A stretch of 64,000 bases of DNA, taken from assembly GCA_933207985.1 (NCBI GenBank), contig OW240913.1, positions 360,363,702-360,427,701 of the forward strand, read 5' to 3'. Below are positions 1-11,984 of the stretch, one piece after another. Position 1 is the first letter of the stretch; the number at the start of each line of letters is the position of its first letter. This DNA comes from Pelobates cultripes (lineage: Eukaryota; Chordata; Amphibia; Anura; Pelobatidae). Under the pieces are notes generated by a model, which saw only the letters and a list, made by a program, of their open reading frames with translations, searched no databases and was not told the DNA's origin. Made by a program: the position numbers and the translations under genes.

Positions 1-1883
1 TACAAACAGAACTGTCCCCCCCCCCCTGTGAGTTTGTAAATAGGTTATGCTATCGAGAAGTGATCAGAATTTACCTAATGCCTTCTTTTAACCTGTACAT
101 TAAACCCTAAAACGCACACCTACTGACCATGCCTAAACCTGTTTTTTTTTGTTAACCCTTTAATTACTTGCCCTAATGAAATGGTTAAAGTGGGTACAGG
201 TAATGTTCTGGGCAGGTGTTTGTTACCACTAAATTATCATGTCCTAACTTTCACCCTCATGTTGGATGCAAATGATGTGCTCAATGGCTGCTTGGAGGGA
301 CGACGATGGACAGTTTATTAGTGCATGCAAATAATGTAAGAATCAGGGAAACTCCTGCTCCAGAGATACACATGGAATGTCCCGCACAACGCCTGTTTGT
401 GACATTCTGTATAGTTAAAGGAGAGCTATGAAGCTGTCCCAGTGTATGCACATGTGAGGGATGTGCTTGAGCTCATGTACTGGGGATAAATGCCCTTTAA
501 ATTATTATTTTATATTTTAATGAAATTACTTATTTTGTCCCTGCTTCTGACCCAACATGACTCTTTGCTAATCAATGCGGCGGGCACTCAAGAGAGCCAA
601 GTATGTTATCAGCAGCACCAGGTGGAAAATAAAATTCCAGCACTGACTCTGGCATGTGCTCTGCCTGAATTTGCAGCAACTTGTATCCTGTGTCAATAAT
701 GATTAAATTTATAAAAAAAAAAATAATTAAAAAAATAAATCACAGGGACATTTTGTGCCAATCCTAAACCTGGCACCTGGTGTTAAATAAACACTCACAA
801 ACGTGAGCAGGCGAATGAAGCCAAACGTCCACATTTAAATATGAACAGATAAAAAGTACCTCTTCAGTTGTTGTAGAACTAAAACTCCCATTACGTTCTG
901 CCAGCCTAAAGGCACGCTGGCTAAGCATTATGAGAGTTTTCGCTCGGTGGCAGCCAGGAAGTTTTTTTGCTAGTTAGCTTTGACGTATATCTAGGATTCC
1001 TCTAGTCCTGCTCTCGGTTATAGTGGGAATCCCTTGGCACTTGAGTTCATTTACTTAACAAACAGTAAAAGATCATTTGTATAAATGGCTGTCATATTAA
1101 AAAAAGTTCACTTAGATATGTCTGGGCCGCAATAACATGAATACAGAGAGTTGATTTTTTTTTTCATACCTAAACACGTCATCTTTTTGACAAGTGCCCA
1201 GACCATTTAAATAAGCCATTAAATGCATGGTTTTGAAGTCTTGTCATAGAGCTGACTTCAGCAATTTGATAAAGGAGGATGCCACTAATTTTACCAAACG
1301 TGGGATCAGACACAGGTAGCACTGCGAGTTATGGCTCCATAAACCTCGAACAAACACAAGGCCGAGGATGTAAATGAATGCCTCTTGATGCTCAAACATA
1401 ATTGTGATTTAAAGACGTATAAATATTTTGTGAAAATTCGTATTTTAAAATTGTATACAGTATTATAAAAACGGAATATGCCATTTGTATTTGTGGCCTT
1501 AATTTAAAAAGTTAAAGAAACACTGTAAGCGACACAGCCAGTTCAGATGGAGCAGTTTGGAGAGAGGTGATTGGCTGAGAGTGCTGAAAGACTAAGTATT
1601 GCTTTCATTAAAACAATTCTTGTTGTCAAACTATCCACTATATTCCTTTTGGTGGCAGAACGAGCAATTCATTTAGAAAACGTTAATCTAGTTCTATTTT
1701 TTTCGCTGCATTACGTTAAATCCTTATCAGGGAATTCCATATGAACAGGAAATATGTGTTTAAATATAAGCACTTATTTCTGCTTTAGGAAGTTCTGAGT
1801 AGCCATGGGATTCACCATATAATACTGTTTCTGCAGATATAAATGTGTAAATGTGTGGCATCAGCAGACATTCCCCATGATAC
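1..1883. other. AT-rich DNA, no gene recognised
   Basis: There are many stops in all frames and short A/T runs. A 69-codon frame at 490-699 has a hydrophobic start but no recognisable domain and no supporting context, so I do not call it. Confidence 0.6.
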
Positions 1884-2350
1884 CCTTAAAGGGACAGTCT
1901 AAGCACCATAATTACCTTAAAGGGACAGTATTTGCACCCAGACCACGTCAGTTCATTGAAGTGGTCTGGGTGCAGTGTCCCTTTTGCACTTAGTGCTGTA
2001 ATGTAAAACTTTGCAGTTCCAGAGATGTTTACATTGCAGCCTCCAGTGGTCCGGTATCCACGCCGGACATCCTCACGCTCTGCATGAGGACATCCAGCAT
2101 CAGATTCTTCCCATAGAGAGAGGGAGCAATAGTGCCAGGAATGCAGCTCTGTCTTGATGCGGTCACCGCCGATTATCTGCCCATGGAGCGGGGTTTTGTG
2201 TAAACCACCCCCTGAACAGAACGCACTGCTTCCTGTAGGGACGTGATCTGGTATCCCGGCTGCCCCTGGCTGTGAACATAGGAAACCCTCCAATAGGAGC
2301 AGGGCACCTCGCAGGGTGCGGCTCGCCCTACTCCCCCATCAGTAACAAAG
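1884..2350. mobile_element. T2-like MITE fragment(s)
   Basis: Two TTAAAGGGACAGT termini lie at about 1884 and 1917. The second leads into a hairpin (GCACCCAGACCAC / GTGGTCTGGGTGC) also present in the long MITEs near 23.7, 32.4, 40.7 and 41.3 kb. The right end is not clear. The family name is inferred from the TTAAAGG terminus. Confidence 0.5.
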
Positions 2351-2446
2351 GACACTTTCTATAGGCTGGTCCCCTTCTCGTCCAGTTACAGCACTTAGGT
2401 ATTGCCCACCCGGAGGATAAGGGCGCTGATTATTTTGTGCATGGTT

Positions 2447-2668
2447 GTAAATTGGTGTGTGTGTTGTTTTAAATTGCTGTGTTTGTGTGTATAAATAAAG
2501 TGTGACTATAAGTAAATTGGTGTGTTTAAGTGGCATTGTGTGTGTGTCAGTGAGAGTGTGTGTTAGTGATAGCGTGTGACATTGTGTGTGGCAGTGAGAA
2601 CATGTGTGTCTTAGTGAGGTTGTGTAAGTGACATTGTGTGTATACCAGTGAGAGTATGTGTGTGTTAC
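2447..2668. repeat. GT-rich microsatellite/minisatellite
   Basis: Irregular repetition of GTGTGT, CAGTGAGAGTGTG and GTGACATTGTGTG. It resembles the satellites inside hAT-like elements elsewhere in the window (17.6, 27.8, 37.7 kb). Confidence 0.7.
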
Positions 2669-2870
2669 CATGTAATTAGCTCTTTATATATTACATTATA
2701 TTTATGATATACATTAATATAGTTATATATTATACTAAAAAATGTTTTACTTAAAGTGAACCTGTCTGACACGTTCACTGCAATGTAAATTAAATACCAC
2801 TGAGTGCACTGGATACATAATTTATCACAGAAATAAATGATACATTCAATGTAAAGTGTGTGCATTATGC

Positions 2871-3806
2871 TTGTATGAATGGTTGTATTAGGCAGTATGT
2901 GTGTATGAATGGCTGTATTAGGCAGTATGTGTGCATGGATGGCTGTATTAGGCAGTATGTGTGTATGGATGGCTGTATTAGGCAGTATGTGTGTATGAAT
3001 GGCTGTATTGGGCAGTATGTGTGTATGGATGGCTGTATTGGGCAGTATGTGTGTATGGATGACTGTATTGGGCAGTATGTGTGTGTGGATGCCTGTATTG
3101 GGCAGTATGTGTGTATGGATGTATGTATTGGGCAGTATGTGTTTATGAATGGCTGTATTGGGCAGTATGTGTGTGTGGATGGCTGTATTAGGCAGTATGT
3201 GTGTATGGATGGCTGTATTAGGCAGTATGTGTGTATGGATGTATGTATTGGGCAGTATGTGTGTGTGTATGGATGGCTGTATTAGGCAGTATGTGTGTAT
3301 GGATGTATGTATTGGGCAGTATGTGTGTGTGTGTATGGATGGCTATATTAGGCAGTATGTGTGTATGGATGGCTGTATTAGGCAGTATGTGTGTATGGAT
3401 GTATGTATTGGGCAGTATGTGTGTGTGTGTGTATGGATGGCTGTATTAGGCAGTATGTGTGTATGGATGTATGTATTGGGCAGTATGTGTATATGAATGG
3501 CTGTATTAGGCAGTATGTGTGTATGGATGGCTGTATTGGGCAGTATGTGTGTATGGATGTATGTATTGGGCAGTATGTGTGTATGGATGGCTGTATTGGG
3601 CAGTATGTGTGTATGGATGTATGTATTGGGCAGTATGTGTGTACGGATGGCTGTATTTGGCAGTATGTGTGTATGGATGGCTGTATTAGGCAGTATGTGT
3701 GTATGACTGGCTGTATTGGGCAGTATGTGTGTATGGATGGTTGTATTAGGCAGTATGTGTGTATGGATTTAGGTATTGGGCAGTATGTGTGTGTGTATGG
3801 ATGATT
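2871..3806. repeat. 30-bp minisatellite, about 31 units
   Basis: The unit is roughly GTGTATGGATGGCTGTATTA plus GGCAGTATGT (30 bp). Alternating variants (GGCTGTATTA versus GTATGTATTGG) form a 60-bp higher-order pattern in the right half, and extra GT dinucleotides break the phase. Because 30 is a multiple of 3, the array stays open in all three plus-strand frames as Cys/Met-rich repeats, which are not genes. Confidence 0.9.
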
Positions 3807-3949
3807 GGGAAGTTTGTGTGTGGATGCATATAGAGGATGAGTGTCTCTATCCTTTCCCTAAATGTCTCCCCGGTCTGTTTCCTTCTCTAAATTTCTCACC
3901 CGTACGTCTTTTCCCTAAGTGTCTCTTCAGCGCAATTCAGAGTTTAGTG

Positions 3950-4045
3950 AATAAACCACTGAGAGAATGTAGCTGCATTCATGAGGGGGCGGCAAGACGG
4001 ATCTTTGCCTAAGGCGGCAGGAATCCTTGCACCTGCCCTGCTCGA
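3950..4045. mobile_element. Probable hAT-like element end
   Basis: A segment with GGGGGCGGCAAGACGG and TTTGCCTAAGGCGGCAG, ending CACCTGCCCTG, resembles the subterminal parts of hAT-like elements at 27.4 and 36.9 kb. No matching left end or target duplication was found. Confidence 0.35.
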
Positions 4046-5410
4046 GTTAGACTATTTTATAACTACACTTGCAGTAGATATTCTTTATCTTTATTATGTT
4101 TTAACACACCAGCATAATTTTCAGCATTGTACAATGGGTAAAGGCAACCTACAATTTTTTGCAAAAGGGCCTCCATAAAAGTGAATTCATCTAAATAGGT
4201 AACAAAGGTTATATGTTCAATCAATTCAAGGTATGCAGTTATTATAAGGTTTCCTAACAATAAAATGTCTGCAAACATACATGACATACTTTTTAAGAGA
4301 TATCACAGTGGGGTTTGAGAAGACCAGAAGAGATGCGGTGTCTAGCAAGAAATAATAACTGTTCAATTGATTTACTTTCCTAAAGAATTGGATATTTTTA
4401 AGGATTACTTAGTGGAGAGAAAAGTAATGGAAATTCTATTTTTGTGGGGAAACGGATTACATAAGAATGGTGCAGCCCTGGAGGAGTTGAGGAGATGTGA
4501 ATGCAAGGGGTTCTTACGGACTGCACTTTCCATTAGGCTCAGAGAGTCAAGTGAGCCTAACCAGACTAAAAATAAAATACATTTAGTCGAAAATATGAAT
4601 GTATCCCACTATAGAGCTATGTTGGTGCTATATAAATTAACATACAGAAATACACAATGACCCATCTTTATAAATTCTACAAACGATACATAATGTCTGT
4701 AAACTTGAACGGAAGCTGATATACCATTTATCGTTATTCTTTATGATTTATGAGTTATTGAATCACTTTTCGTATGTTTCAAATGTCACTTGAATAAAGG
4801 GGTTTGCAAAAAATAAAATAAAAATAAAGTTAAAGAAAAGGTTAGTTTGTCAAGCAATTTCCACATACCTAATCTGAGACGGAGAATTGCATTCATTGTG
4901 GCTGAATTGCCTAACGTTTTACACAATCACTTTTTACATTTATCACAACGCATTAAATAACAAAATATATTTTAACGACATATGACTGAATTCCCCACAG
5001 AAAGTTACCTGAAGATTATCCACACCTTGGACTCAAGCGGTTACTCATAAATTGTGTTAATTAGGAAGTTATGCTTTTCCTACAAATTGTTTGTCAAGTA
5101 AAAAAGCTTTATTGTACGTATCATAGCAACATCTCACAATGGCTTACCAGAATAAGATAAACCGTAATCTCACTCAGGTAGTTATTCATTCCAATGGGGT
5201 TTAAGAACTAAATAGTGAACTGATTATAATGGGGACAAAATAGCCAAGTCGGGGCAAGAGGTTACATTTTTCCCCCAAATATTTTGGCCTAGATATTGCA
5301 ATATAATTTTAAGTTCCCCACAATTTAGAAAATAAAAATGTATTTAAATCTGTTGCTCTCCAGAAAGTAAGATATCATTCGATGTTGATTTAGAAATCAC
5401 TGAAAACGCA
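4046..5410. other. AT-rich DNA, no gene recognised
   Basis: The open frame at 4367-4660 (97 codons) has no motif I recognise. The stretch ending near 4830 in A-rich sequence could be an old retroelement tail, but I cannot assign a family. Confidence 0.4.
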
Positions 5411-5414
5411 TTTT

Positions 5415-5575
5415 ATCATTATTAGCCATTATATAGCGCCAACATATTCCATAGTGCTTTAGTATTATTCAGTAGGAATGTATGGCATGAAGTTATTGAC
5501 AGGGAAATAAAGTTTACAGGCACAAGAGGTGAGAGGGACTTGCTCACATGAGCTTACAATCTACGAGCTGGTTTA
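5415..5575. repeat. Dispersed repeat (TATATAGCGCCAACA family), copy 1
   Basis: It shares TTATATAGC(G/A)CCAACATATTC and a following GAGCTTACAATCT-like end with copies near 17.44 and 23.14 kb. A reverse-orientation piece lies near 6.46 kb. The superfamily is not known to me. Confidence 0.6.
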
Positions 5576-6454
5576 ACATTTTCACAGAAATGACGTTTGC
5601 CAAACTTGCTTTAAAGCACGCATTTTTCCTTTTTTTTAAATTGTCTTACATGTAATTTGTTCTATAATTGCAGCTTTTGTCTGATAATCTAAGTACTGCA
5701 TTAATCACTTAAAATCCGCTCTAATGCCGCAGGTTTAATGGAAAATCCCAAATAATCCGCTTTCCAAGACAAGATCCCAAAATACCTGAACAATATTCCT
5801 ATTGCCCTAGTTTTTTCACCCTTTCACTGCTGGTGCCAGAGCTATTTATTCATGTAGCTAGCTACAATGAGCTGGGTGGCCCTGTACAATTTAGTAACAG
5901 GGTTATTATACTGATTTCAATTTATTTAGAGAATAAACAATTCTACAATCTCTCATAGTAAGGTGGGAGGGGGAGATAGAGGGTACTATGTATAAACAAA
6001 AGAGGCGCAAGTATTATGCATACCTCAGACAAGGTGGAATTGGCAATTTCAGGGCAAAATAAGGGGGACTTTTTTTTTTCTAAAATGTGCACTTCTTTTG
6101 TTAATTTTCAACAATTCCTAATTTGTACAAAAAAATAAATACACCTATAGAAATTGACATTAGAATAAGAATGCCTGTCTGAGAATTTAAAATATTCTGT
6201 TGTTCTGTAAATATATAAACAGCTTGAGAGCCAAAAGTGTGTTGAACAACACAAAACTGCAAACCAAAGGGTTAAAAAGCCACAACTGCACAGCCCCTCC
6301 CTACTCCAGCAGCTCTCCATGTGTTACATAACATTATCAGAGTGCCAGCATGTAATCTGCCTGCATGGATGGAGTATCCGACTCCTTTAATCCCCTCATC
6401 ATCAGGTCACACACTGACCCTCTCAGCTGCCTGAGGACCACATACAGCATCACA

Positions 6455-6530
6455 AGATATACTGCGCTATGGAATATGTTGGCGCCCTATAGTAGTAATA
6501 ATAATAATAATAATATTATAATAATTACAA
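6455..6530. repeat. Dispersed repeat (reverse of TATATAGCGCCAACA family) with TAA microsatellite
   Basis: The sequence GCGCTATGGAATATGTTGGC is the reverse complement of the family at 5.4 kb. It runs into a (TAA)n tract at about 6495-6520. Confidence 0.55.
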
Positions 6531-6955
6531 AGAGGAAAACAACTGAATATATATTCCCTATATTGTTGCATACAGTAGATTTAGATGATATGCACTTTAG
6601 ATACAGCTCTACCACAGCCGTCTCAGTGTAGCCTCTCAGCGAACGTTAGCCAGCTCCCATCACTCGCAGCTAGTCGTCTGGATGATGGGGACCAGGGCTT
6701 TTCATTAACCCTTTAAAGGCTATGTCCAAAACATTAACCGGGGCACTAAGGGTTACAATTTAAATTGTAGTGGATACCACTCACACACAGACACTCACAC
6801 TCGCAGTATTTCTGGCTGAGCGTGATAAGAGTTATTCTAGCCTGGCATACACCCGTGACTGCATAATGAAATGATTCTTCTCTATAGAACACATTGTATC
6901 AGTCTCCATAATAATAGCAACACACACTAAGCACTCCTGGTACTGACACCAAGCA
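6531..6955. other. Unique-looking sequence, no gene seen
   Basis: There is no significant reading frame and no recognised repeat. Confidence 0.4.
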
Positions 6956-7640
6956 GGCAATGAGGGACCCCTGGCTGTGTGAGGAGGGCCCCATAGGGTG
7001 GAGGTTCAGAGTGACCCCTGGCTGTGTGAGAAGGGCCCCATAGGGTGGAGGTTCAGAGTGACCCCTGGCTGTGTGATAAGGGCCCCATAGGGTGGAGGTG
7101 CAGAGGGACCCCTGGCACTGTGAGAAGGGCCCCATAGGGTGGAGGTGCAGAGGGACCCCTGGCACTGTGAGAAGGGCCACATAGGGTGTAGGTGCAGAGG
7201 GACCCCTGGCACTGTGAGAAGGGTCCCATAGGGTAGGTGCAGAGTGACCCCTGACACTGTGAGAAGGGCCCAATAGGGTGTAGGTGCAGAGGGACCCCTG
7301 TCTGTGTGAGAAGGGCCACATAGGGTGTAGGTGCAGAGTGACCCCTGGCACTGTGAGAAGGGTCCCATAGGGTGGAGGTGCAGAAGGACCCCTGGTACTG
7401 TGAGAAGGGCCAAATAGGGTGTAGGTGCAGAGTGACCCCTGGCACTGTGAGAAGGGTCCCATAGGGTGGAGGTGCAGAAGGACCCCTGGTACTGTGAGAA
7501 GGGCCCAATAGGGTGTAGGTGCAGAGGGACCCCTGTCTGTGTGAGAAGGGCCACATAGGGTGTAGGTGCAGAGGGACCCCTGGCTGTGTGAGGAGGGCCC
7601 CATAGGGTGTAAGTGCAGACGGTCCCCTGGCTCTATAGGA
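6956..7640. repeat. 47-bp minisatellite, about 14 units
   Basis: The unit begins GACCCCTGGCACTGTGAGAA and continues GGGCCCCATAGGGTGGAGGT plus GCAGAGG (47 bp). Successive units were located at 7107 and 7154. The period is not a multiple of 3, so all three minus-strand frames carry the same Pro/Ser/His-rich repeat. This explains the overlapping 234-, 182- and 167-codon frames there. Confidence 0.9.
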
Positions 7641-7844
7641 AGGGTCCCATGGAGTATAATGATTAGGTGAGGGGTAACTCTGAACTACACAGACAGCAGG
7701 TAAATTGGATCAGTACTCAGAGTTCACTCAGGGCAGCACTTACCTGAGCACACTCACTCAGTCCCCAGAAGTAACCAGTGCCTGTTGTCCAGGAGCTGAA
7801 CCCTTGGATGATAAATATGAATTCTCCAGCCTTGTTCTCTATCA

Positions 7845-8412
7845 TCTCCCCAGCCTGACTACCTCCCTCCTCTATCTCCCCAGAACCCCCATCCACAGTC
7901 TGGTCCTCTATCTCCCCAGATCCCCCTATACACAGCCTGGTCCTCTATCTCCCCAGATCCCCCATACACAGCCTGGTCCTCTATCTCCCCAGATCCCCTA
8001 TACACAGCCTGGTCCTCTATCTCCCCATATCCCCTATACACAGCCTGGTCCTCTATCTCCCCAGATCCCCCATACACAGCCTGGTCCTCTGTCTCCCCAG
8101 ATCCCTCATCCACAGCCTGGTCCTCTGTCTCCCCAGATCCCCCTATACACAGCCTGGTCCTCTATCTCCCCAGATCCCCCATACACAGCCTGGTCCTCTA
8201 TCTCCCCAGAACCCCTATACACAGCCTGGTCCTCTATCTCCCCAGATCCCCTATACACAGCCTGGTCCTCTATCTCCCCATATCCCCTATACACAGCCTG
8301 GTCCTCTATCTCCCCAGATCCCCTATACACAGCCTGGTCCTCTATCTCCCCAGATCCCCCATACACAGCCTGGTCCTCTGTCTCCCCAGATCCCCCTATA
8401 CACAGCCTGGCA
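7845..8412. repeat. 36-37-bp minisatellite
   Basis: The unit is about TGGTCCTCTATCTCCCCAGA plus TCCCCTATACACAGCC. It is pyrimidine-rich on the plus strand. It yields 12-residue repeats (PQIPHTQPGPLS) in the 291-codon frame at 7705-8580, and acidic repeats on the minus strand. Neither looks like a real protein. Confidence 0.9.
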
Positions 8413-9104
8413 GTCTCCCTCAGCACCAGTGCTGGCTGCAGTGTGCAGAGGCAGCAGGAAGGAAGTTGTGAAGCCTGTCTGGGGTTGAACTCAGCTGAAA
8501 CAAGCTTCCTTTTCGTGGGGCTTGGCAGGAGGGAAACACTCAGAAAGTTTCCATTGTCAGAGAGGAGCTGCACCCTCTGATACTTCCCATCAGATACTTT
8601 CTACTGACTGATCCTGCAGCCAGCACAGCAAACCTCTGTGTCCTGACCAATCAGCAGCCAGCTAAGCCAGGAGGGAGGAACTCACAAAGGGATCAATATA
8701 TTATGGAAACAGAAACTGTAATCATTCTACAGAGGATGATGGATAATTTGCTTTCCAACCTGTATGGAATTGGCTTCCAGTTTATGGCTGGCTGAGGCTG
8801 GTGGGAATGGGATGCCAAAATCCACAGCAGCTGGAATGCCAGTTACTGTTCTGCAAAGGATAGAAGGCAGTCAGTAGCTTTATGGCAGGTATAGACCAAA
8901 GGAGGCGTCCCAGTTGTTTTGGCACTGCAATTCCCATGATGTATTGCTAGGCTTGGGACTGGAGAGGCATCATAGTCATAGTTATCCAATAGCCAGGTAA
9001 AACTGTCAGATTTTAGATTCACCTAAACTGTCCGTCACAAAATCCCAAAAGGCATCAACTTTGACATCAGTAGAAGGGATTGCATTCCAGCTGTGACCTG
9101 AATA
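8413..9104. other. No gene recognised
   Basis: Ordinary composition. A CCAAT-type string (GACCAATCAGCAG) occurs near 8645, but no TATA box or first exon can be supported next to it. Confidence 0.4.
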
Positions 9105-9112
9105 GGCTAGTA

Positions 9113-9247
9113 CTGGGACAGGCAACCTTCAGCACCCCAGATGTTGCGGACTACAACTCCCTTGATTCTTTGCCAGCATTATGGCTGTAAGGGCATTACG
9201 GAGATGTAGTCCAAAACATCTGGAGTGCCGAAGGTTGCCTACCTATG
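9113..9247. mobile_element. hAT-type MITE with 8-bp target duplication
   Basis: Inverted ends (AGGCAACCTTC with CCAGATGTT...GGACTAC, and their reverse complement) bound a 135-bp element. A perfect 8-bp duplication GGCTAGTA flanks it at 9105-9112 and 9248-9255. An 8-bp duplication is diagnostic of the hAT superfamily. A relative sits at 39688-39799. Confidence 0.8.
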
Positions 9248-9275
9248 GGCTAGTATTTATTATGTATTATTTGTA

Positions 9276-9425
9276 TTAAGGGATCACTCCAAACACCATA
9301 ACCACTTCAGTTCACAGTGGTACCTGGCGCCTCCCACCTCGCTTTTAAACGGTTTGACTTCTTACCTAGTGTTCGCTGGATGCTGCTGCCCGCCTCCACT
9401 ACCAACTCCTGAGTGACGGAATTTC
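9276..9425. mobile_element. T2-like MITE fragment
   Basis: It starts TTAAGGGATCACTCCAAACA followed by CCATAACCACTTCAG, as in the complete copy at 43963-44150. The right terminus is missing. Confidence 0.5.
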
Positions 9426-10289
9426 CTAAGTAGATTGTAAGCTTCTGGGCACCAAGGCTTTCCTAATCTGCTGACTTTAGTTCTGTGTCTCACCACTGTA
9501 TGCTGAGCAGTTGCAAGATCTATTTATTAATTAAACAGTGAGGTGACATTTGAGAAAGTGACATATAACAAGATATCATCTAACATTTCTTTAATTCATA
9601 GTAAACATTTGCAATGTGTATTCGGTTTAAAATTGTATTAATAGTGCTACTTTGTATAGGGTTCGAATGCAATAGCACTGATTTTAATCCGGACCTGAAT
9701 TCGTCAAGGTGATTAATGGCTTTAGTAAATTGAGAATTGCCATTTCTGTCAGAAGTCAGTCATTTTCACTGGATTTTGTCCATTCGTATAAAATCTGTTG
9801 TTTATTGAATAACCCTGTTACACTCAGTTTTGCTATTCGGATTTAATGCTAAATTTCATTGTTTAGTGAATAACCCTGTAAGGATTTCTCAATGCTATTG
9901 AAGCGAGAAGCCTTTATTTATTAATTTACTTATTTGTTGAGCTATTGATTTGCAATTGAAAGATCAATACAAGTTTAAGGCAGCAACCATCATATGACAA
10001 CAGGAAATTCGAAAACTGAGGAATGTGCATGATATAATATGGTATTTTTATTAAATTAGTTACGGGGTCATAGTTCAGAACCATTTATTCACTTTGTAAA
10101 ACAAAATGTACAGCGTGAGTAACTCACAAAAACTCCTGCCCTGAGCAGGATACAATTATGTTACTATTATTTGGTTTATGTTCACTGAAAAAGATTTAAA
10201 ACATAATTTAGGGCATGGAAAATTAAGCACAGCTTTCAAAAAAGGGCTCAAAATGTTGTAGAAAGTAGAAATTGCTACCTACAATGACA
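9426..10289. other. AT-rich DNA, no gene recognised
   Basis: The sequence near 9430-9530 (GATTGTAAGCTTCTGGGC) resembles the degraded tail of a dispersed repeat. Nothing coding is visible. Confidence 0.4.
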
Positions 10290-10613
10290 CTTGAAGGGAC
10301 ACTATAGTCACCAGGATCACTACAGCTCTGGTATTTACATTACTTCCTAGTAACACCACTAGTGGCAGTCACTCAGACGGCCACTAGAGGGACATGCACA
10401 ATAGCCTCCCAATGCTTTCCTATAGGAAAACATTGGATTGACTAAGATCATCAAAACTGACAAGGCCAACTACAGCGAGACTGTGGGAAAAAATGTGAGT
10501 TAAAAAAATCACCTTTTCTGATAAATCTGAGGGGGCAGGGACTAAACAGCCACACAGGCACTATAGTGTCAGGAATATATGTTTGTATTACTGACATTAT
10601 AGTGTTCCTTTAA
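10290..10613. mobile_element. T2-like MITE
   Basis: The left end TTGAAGGGACACTATAGTCA and the right end CATTATAGTGTTCCTTTAA are inverted relative to each other. One TTAA flank has decayed to TTGA. The right TTAA (10610-10613) is shared with the next small element. Confidence 0.7.
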
Positions 10614-10676
10614 CCCCTTAAGGACACGTGACATGTCAGGATTCCCTTTTATTCCAGAAGTTTGGTCCTTAAGGGG
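10614..10676. mobile_element. 63-bp palindromic MITE (CCCCTTAAGGAC family)
   Basis: Inverted ends CCCCTTAAGGAC and GTCCTTAAGGGG are flanked by TTAA (10610-10613, 10677-10680). A near-identical copy lies inside another MITE at 39347-39418, and a 1.9-kb element with related ends lies at 14160-16064. Confidence 0.75.
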
Positions 10677-10680
10677 TTAA

Positions 10681-11984
10681 ATCACTCCAAAAAAACGACC
10701 CTACAACTAAGCCCTATGTCCAACCCTAACCGTATATGTTCTATAAATCACATTATAACACCCAATCTTTGAATTCTTTTCTTCATAAACCTTCACTTAA
10801 ACTTCACACTTGCTATCTTAACCTCACTCCCTGTATTAACCACCGCACTGTCCTTTGTAAACTCTGTACCCACAGCATTAACCCCTTGTCATAGTGCATT
10901 AATCCCACTCCATGTTATATTAATCAAACACTATGCTTTATTACCCCTTTCCCCCACCGTTAGCCCTACACCAGCAGCATTAAACCTGAACTCTCTGCAT
11001 TAAAACCCAGATCCCACAGCAATACCCTCACACAGTGCTGTTTAATGAACTCCAAATATGGTGAATTAAAGTAGCGTTGTCACAAATTCTATAATTGGCA
11101 ATGTAATTTCCCTCTCAATATAACAATGAGATGGTTCCAAAATCAGACCTGGGACTTTTTAAGCCCAATCAGGACCTCGGCGATGGGTGAAATGGTGTTA
11201 ATTCTGACAGGATGTTAAGACCTAAAAGATACTCCTCACACAAGTCCAGAGAGTCCACGGCACACTCACCAGGAGTAAATGTATAGTCGCCAGGGTTGAA
11301 CTTCCATCTGCCTATGTCTATTTGGAGAGTCGAAATCTTTGAGCCCTGGAGTTATCACACAGTTTCATACATTTGTGGACTGGCTTTTATTGAAGCACTG
11401 ATGCATACCCCTCAAGGACAGACCATGCAGCGAGCACTGTTTTAGCCTGTTTGGCTTTCTCCAAGAGCGAGATTCCAAAATTGGGATGGTGGGACAGAAC
11501 CCTGAAATCAGGTCTGTCCTGACAAAATTGGGACAGTTTGGAAGCCTGCTGATGTGTGGCAAAGGAGGAACCATTAAACTGCTTTTAAAGTCTTATGAGT
11601 CTCGCACTATCCATTACAACCCTGTATCATCATCCTGATTAGCTTGTCAGACCATAGATCCAATAAATTTAAGGATAGGGATGACATGTTACCATTAATA
11701 AAGGCCCCACTCAAGGCCCATTACCAGTCCTGTTTCCTTCTTCCCAAAAGTGCATTAGGTAATGGACAATAACAAGGACAGTGAGCCTGTTAACTTTATT
11801 TGACATCAATACAGATACATTGTGTTTTGTTTATCCTGATCCTTTATCAAGTATGATAGGGGAGAGTGCCATGCATTATATTTCCATCCCTATATAGGAG
11901 GGACAGTCCATATTTTGGGCCCAAATACCTCTGTCCCTCTTTTCTCTCCTAATGTCCCTCTTTTCTAGGAGCTCCATTTTGTTG
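10681..11984. other. No gene recognised
   Basis: This includes a loose array of TTAACCCC/ACCCTAACC-like words (10680-11040). It is reminiscent of degenerate telomere-like sequence but too irregular to call. No supported coding region. Confidence 0.35.

Noticed and set aside
2860..3804. Cys-rich repeat proteins
   Set aside because: Products of the 30-bp minisatellite in three frames, with no start context, domain or codon bias.
2871..3806. CRISPR-like regular array
   Set aside because: Units are directly adjacent with no unique spacers. The same holds for the 48-, 47-, 36-, 31- and 26-bp arrays.
6899..7603. Pro/Ser/His-rich repeat proteins on the minus strand
   Set aside because: The 47-bp array yields the same peptide in all frames.
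7705..8580. 291-codon PQIPHTQPGPLS-repeat protein
   Set aside because: Caused by the 36-37-bp array; frame shifts at 37-bp units change the peptide, showing no selection for coding.
10680..11040. Interstitial telomere-like (TTAGGG/CCCTAA) array
   Set aside because: CCCTAACC-like words occur but without a regular 6-bp period.
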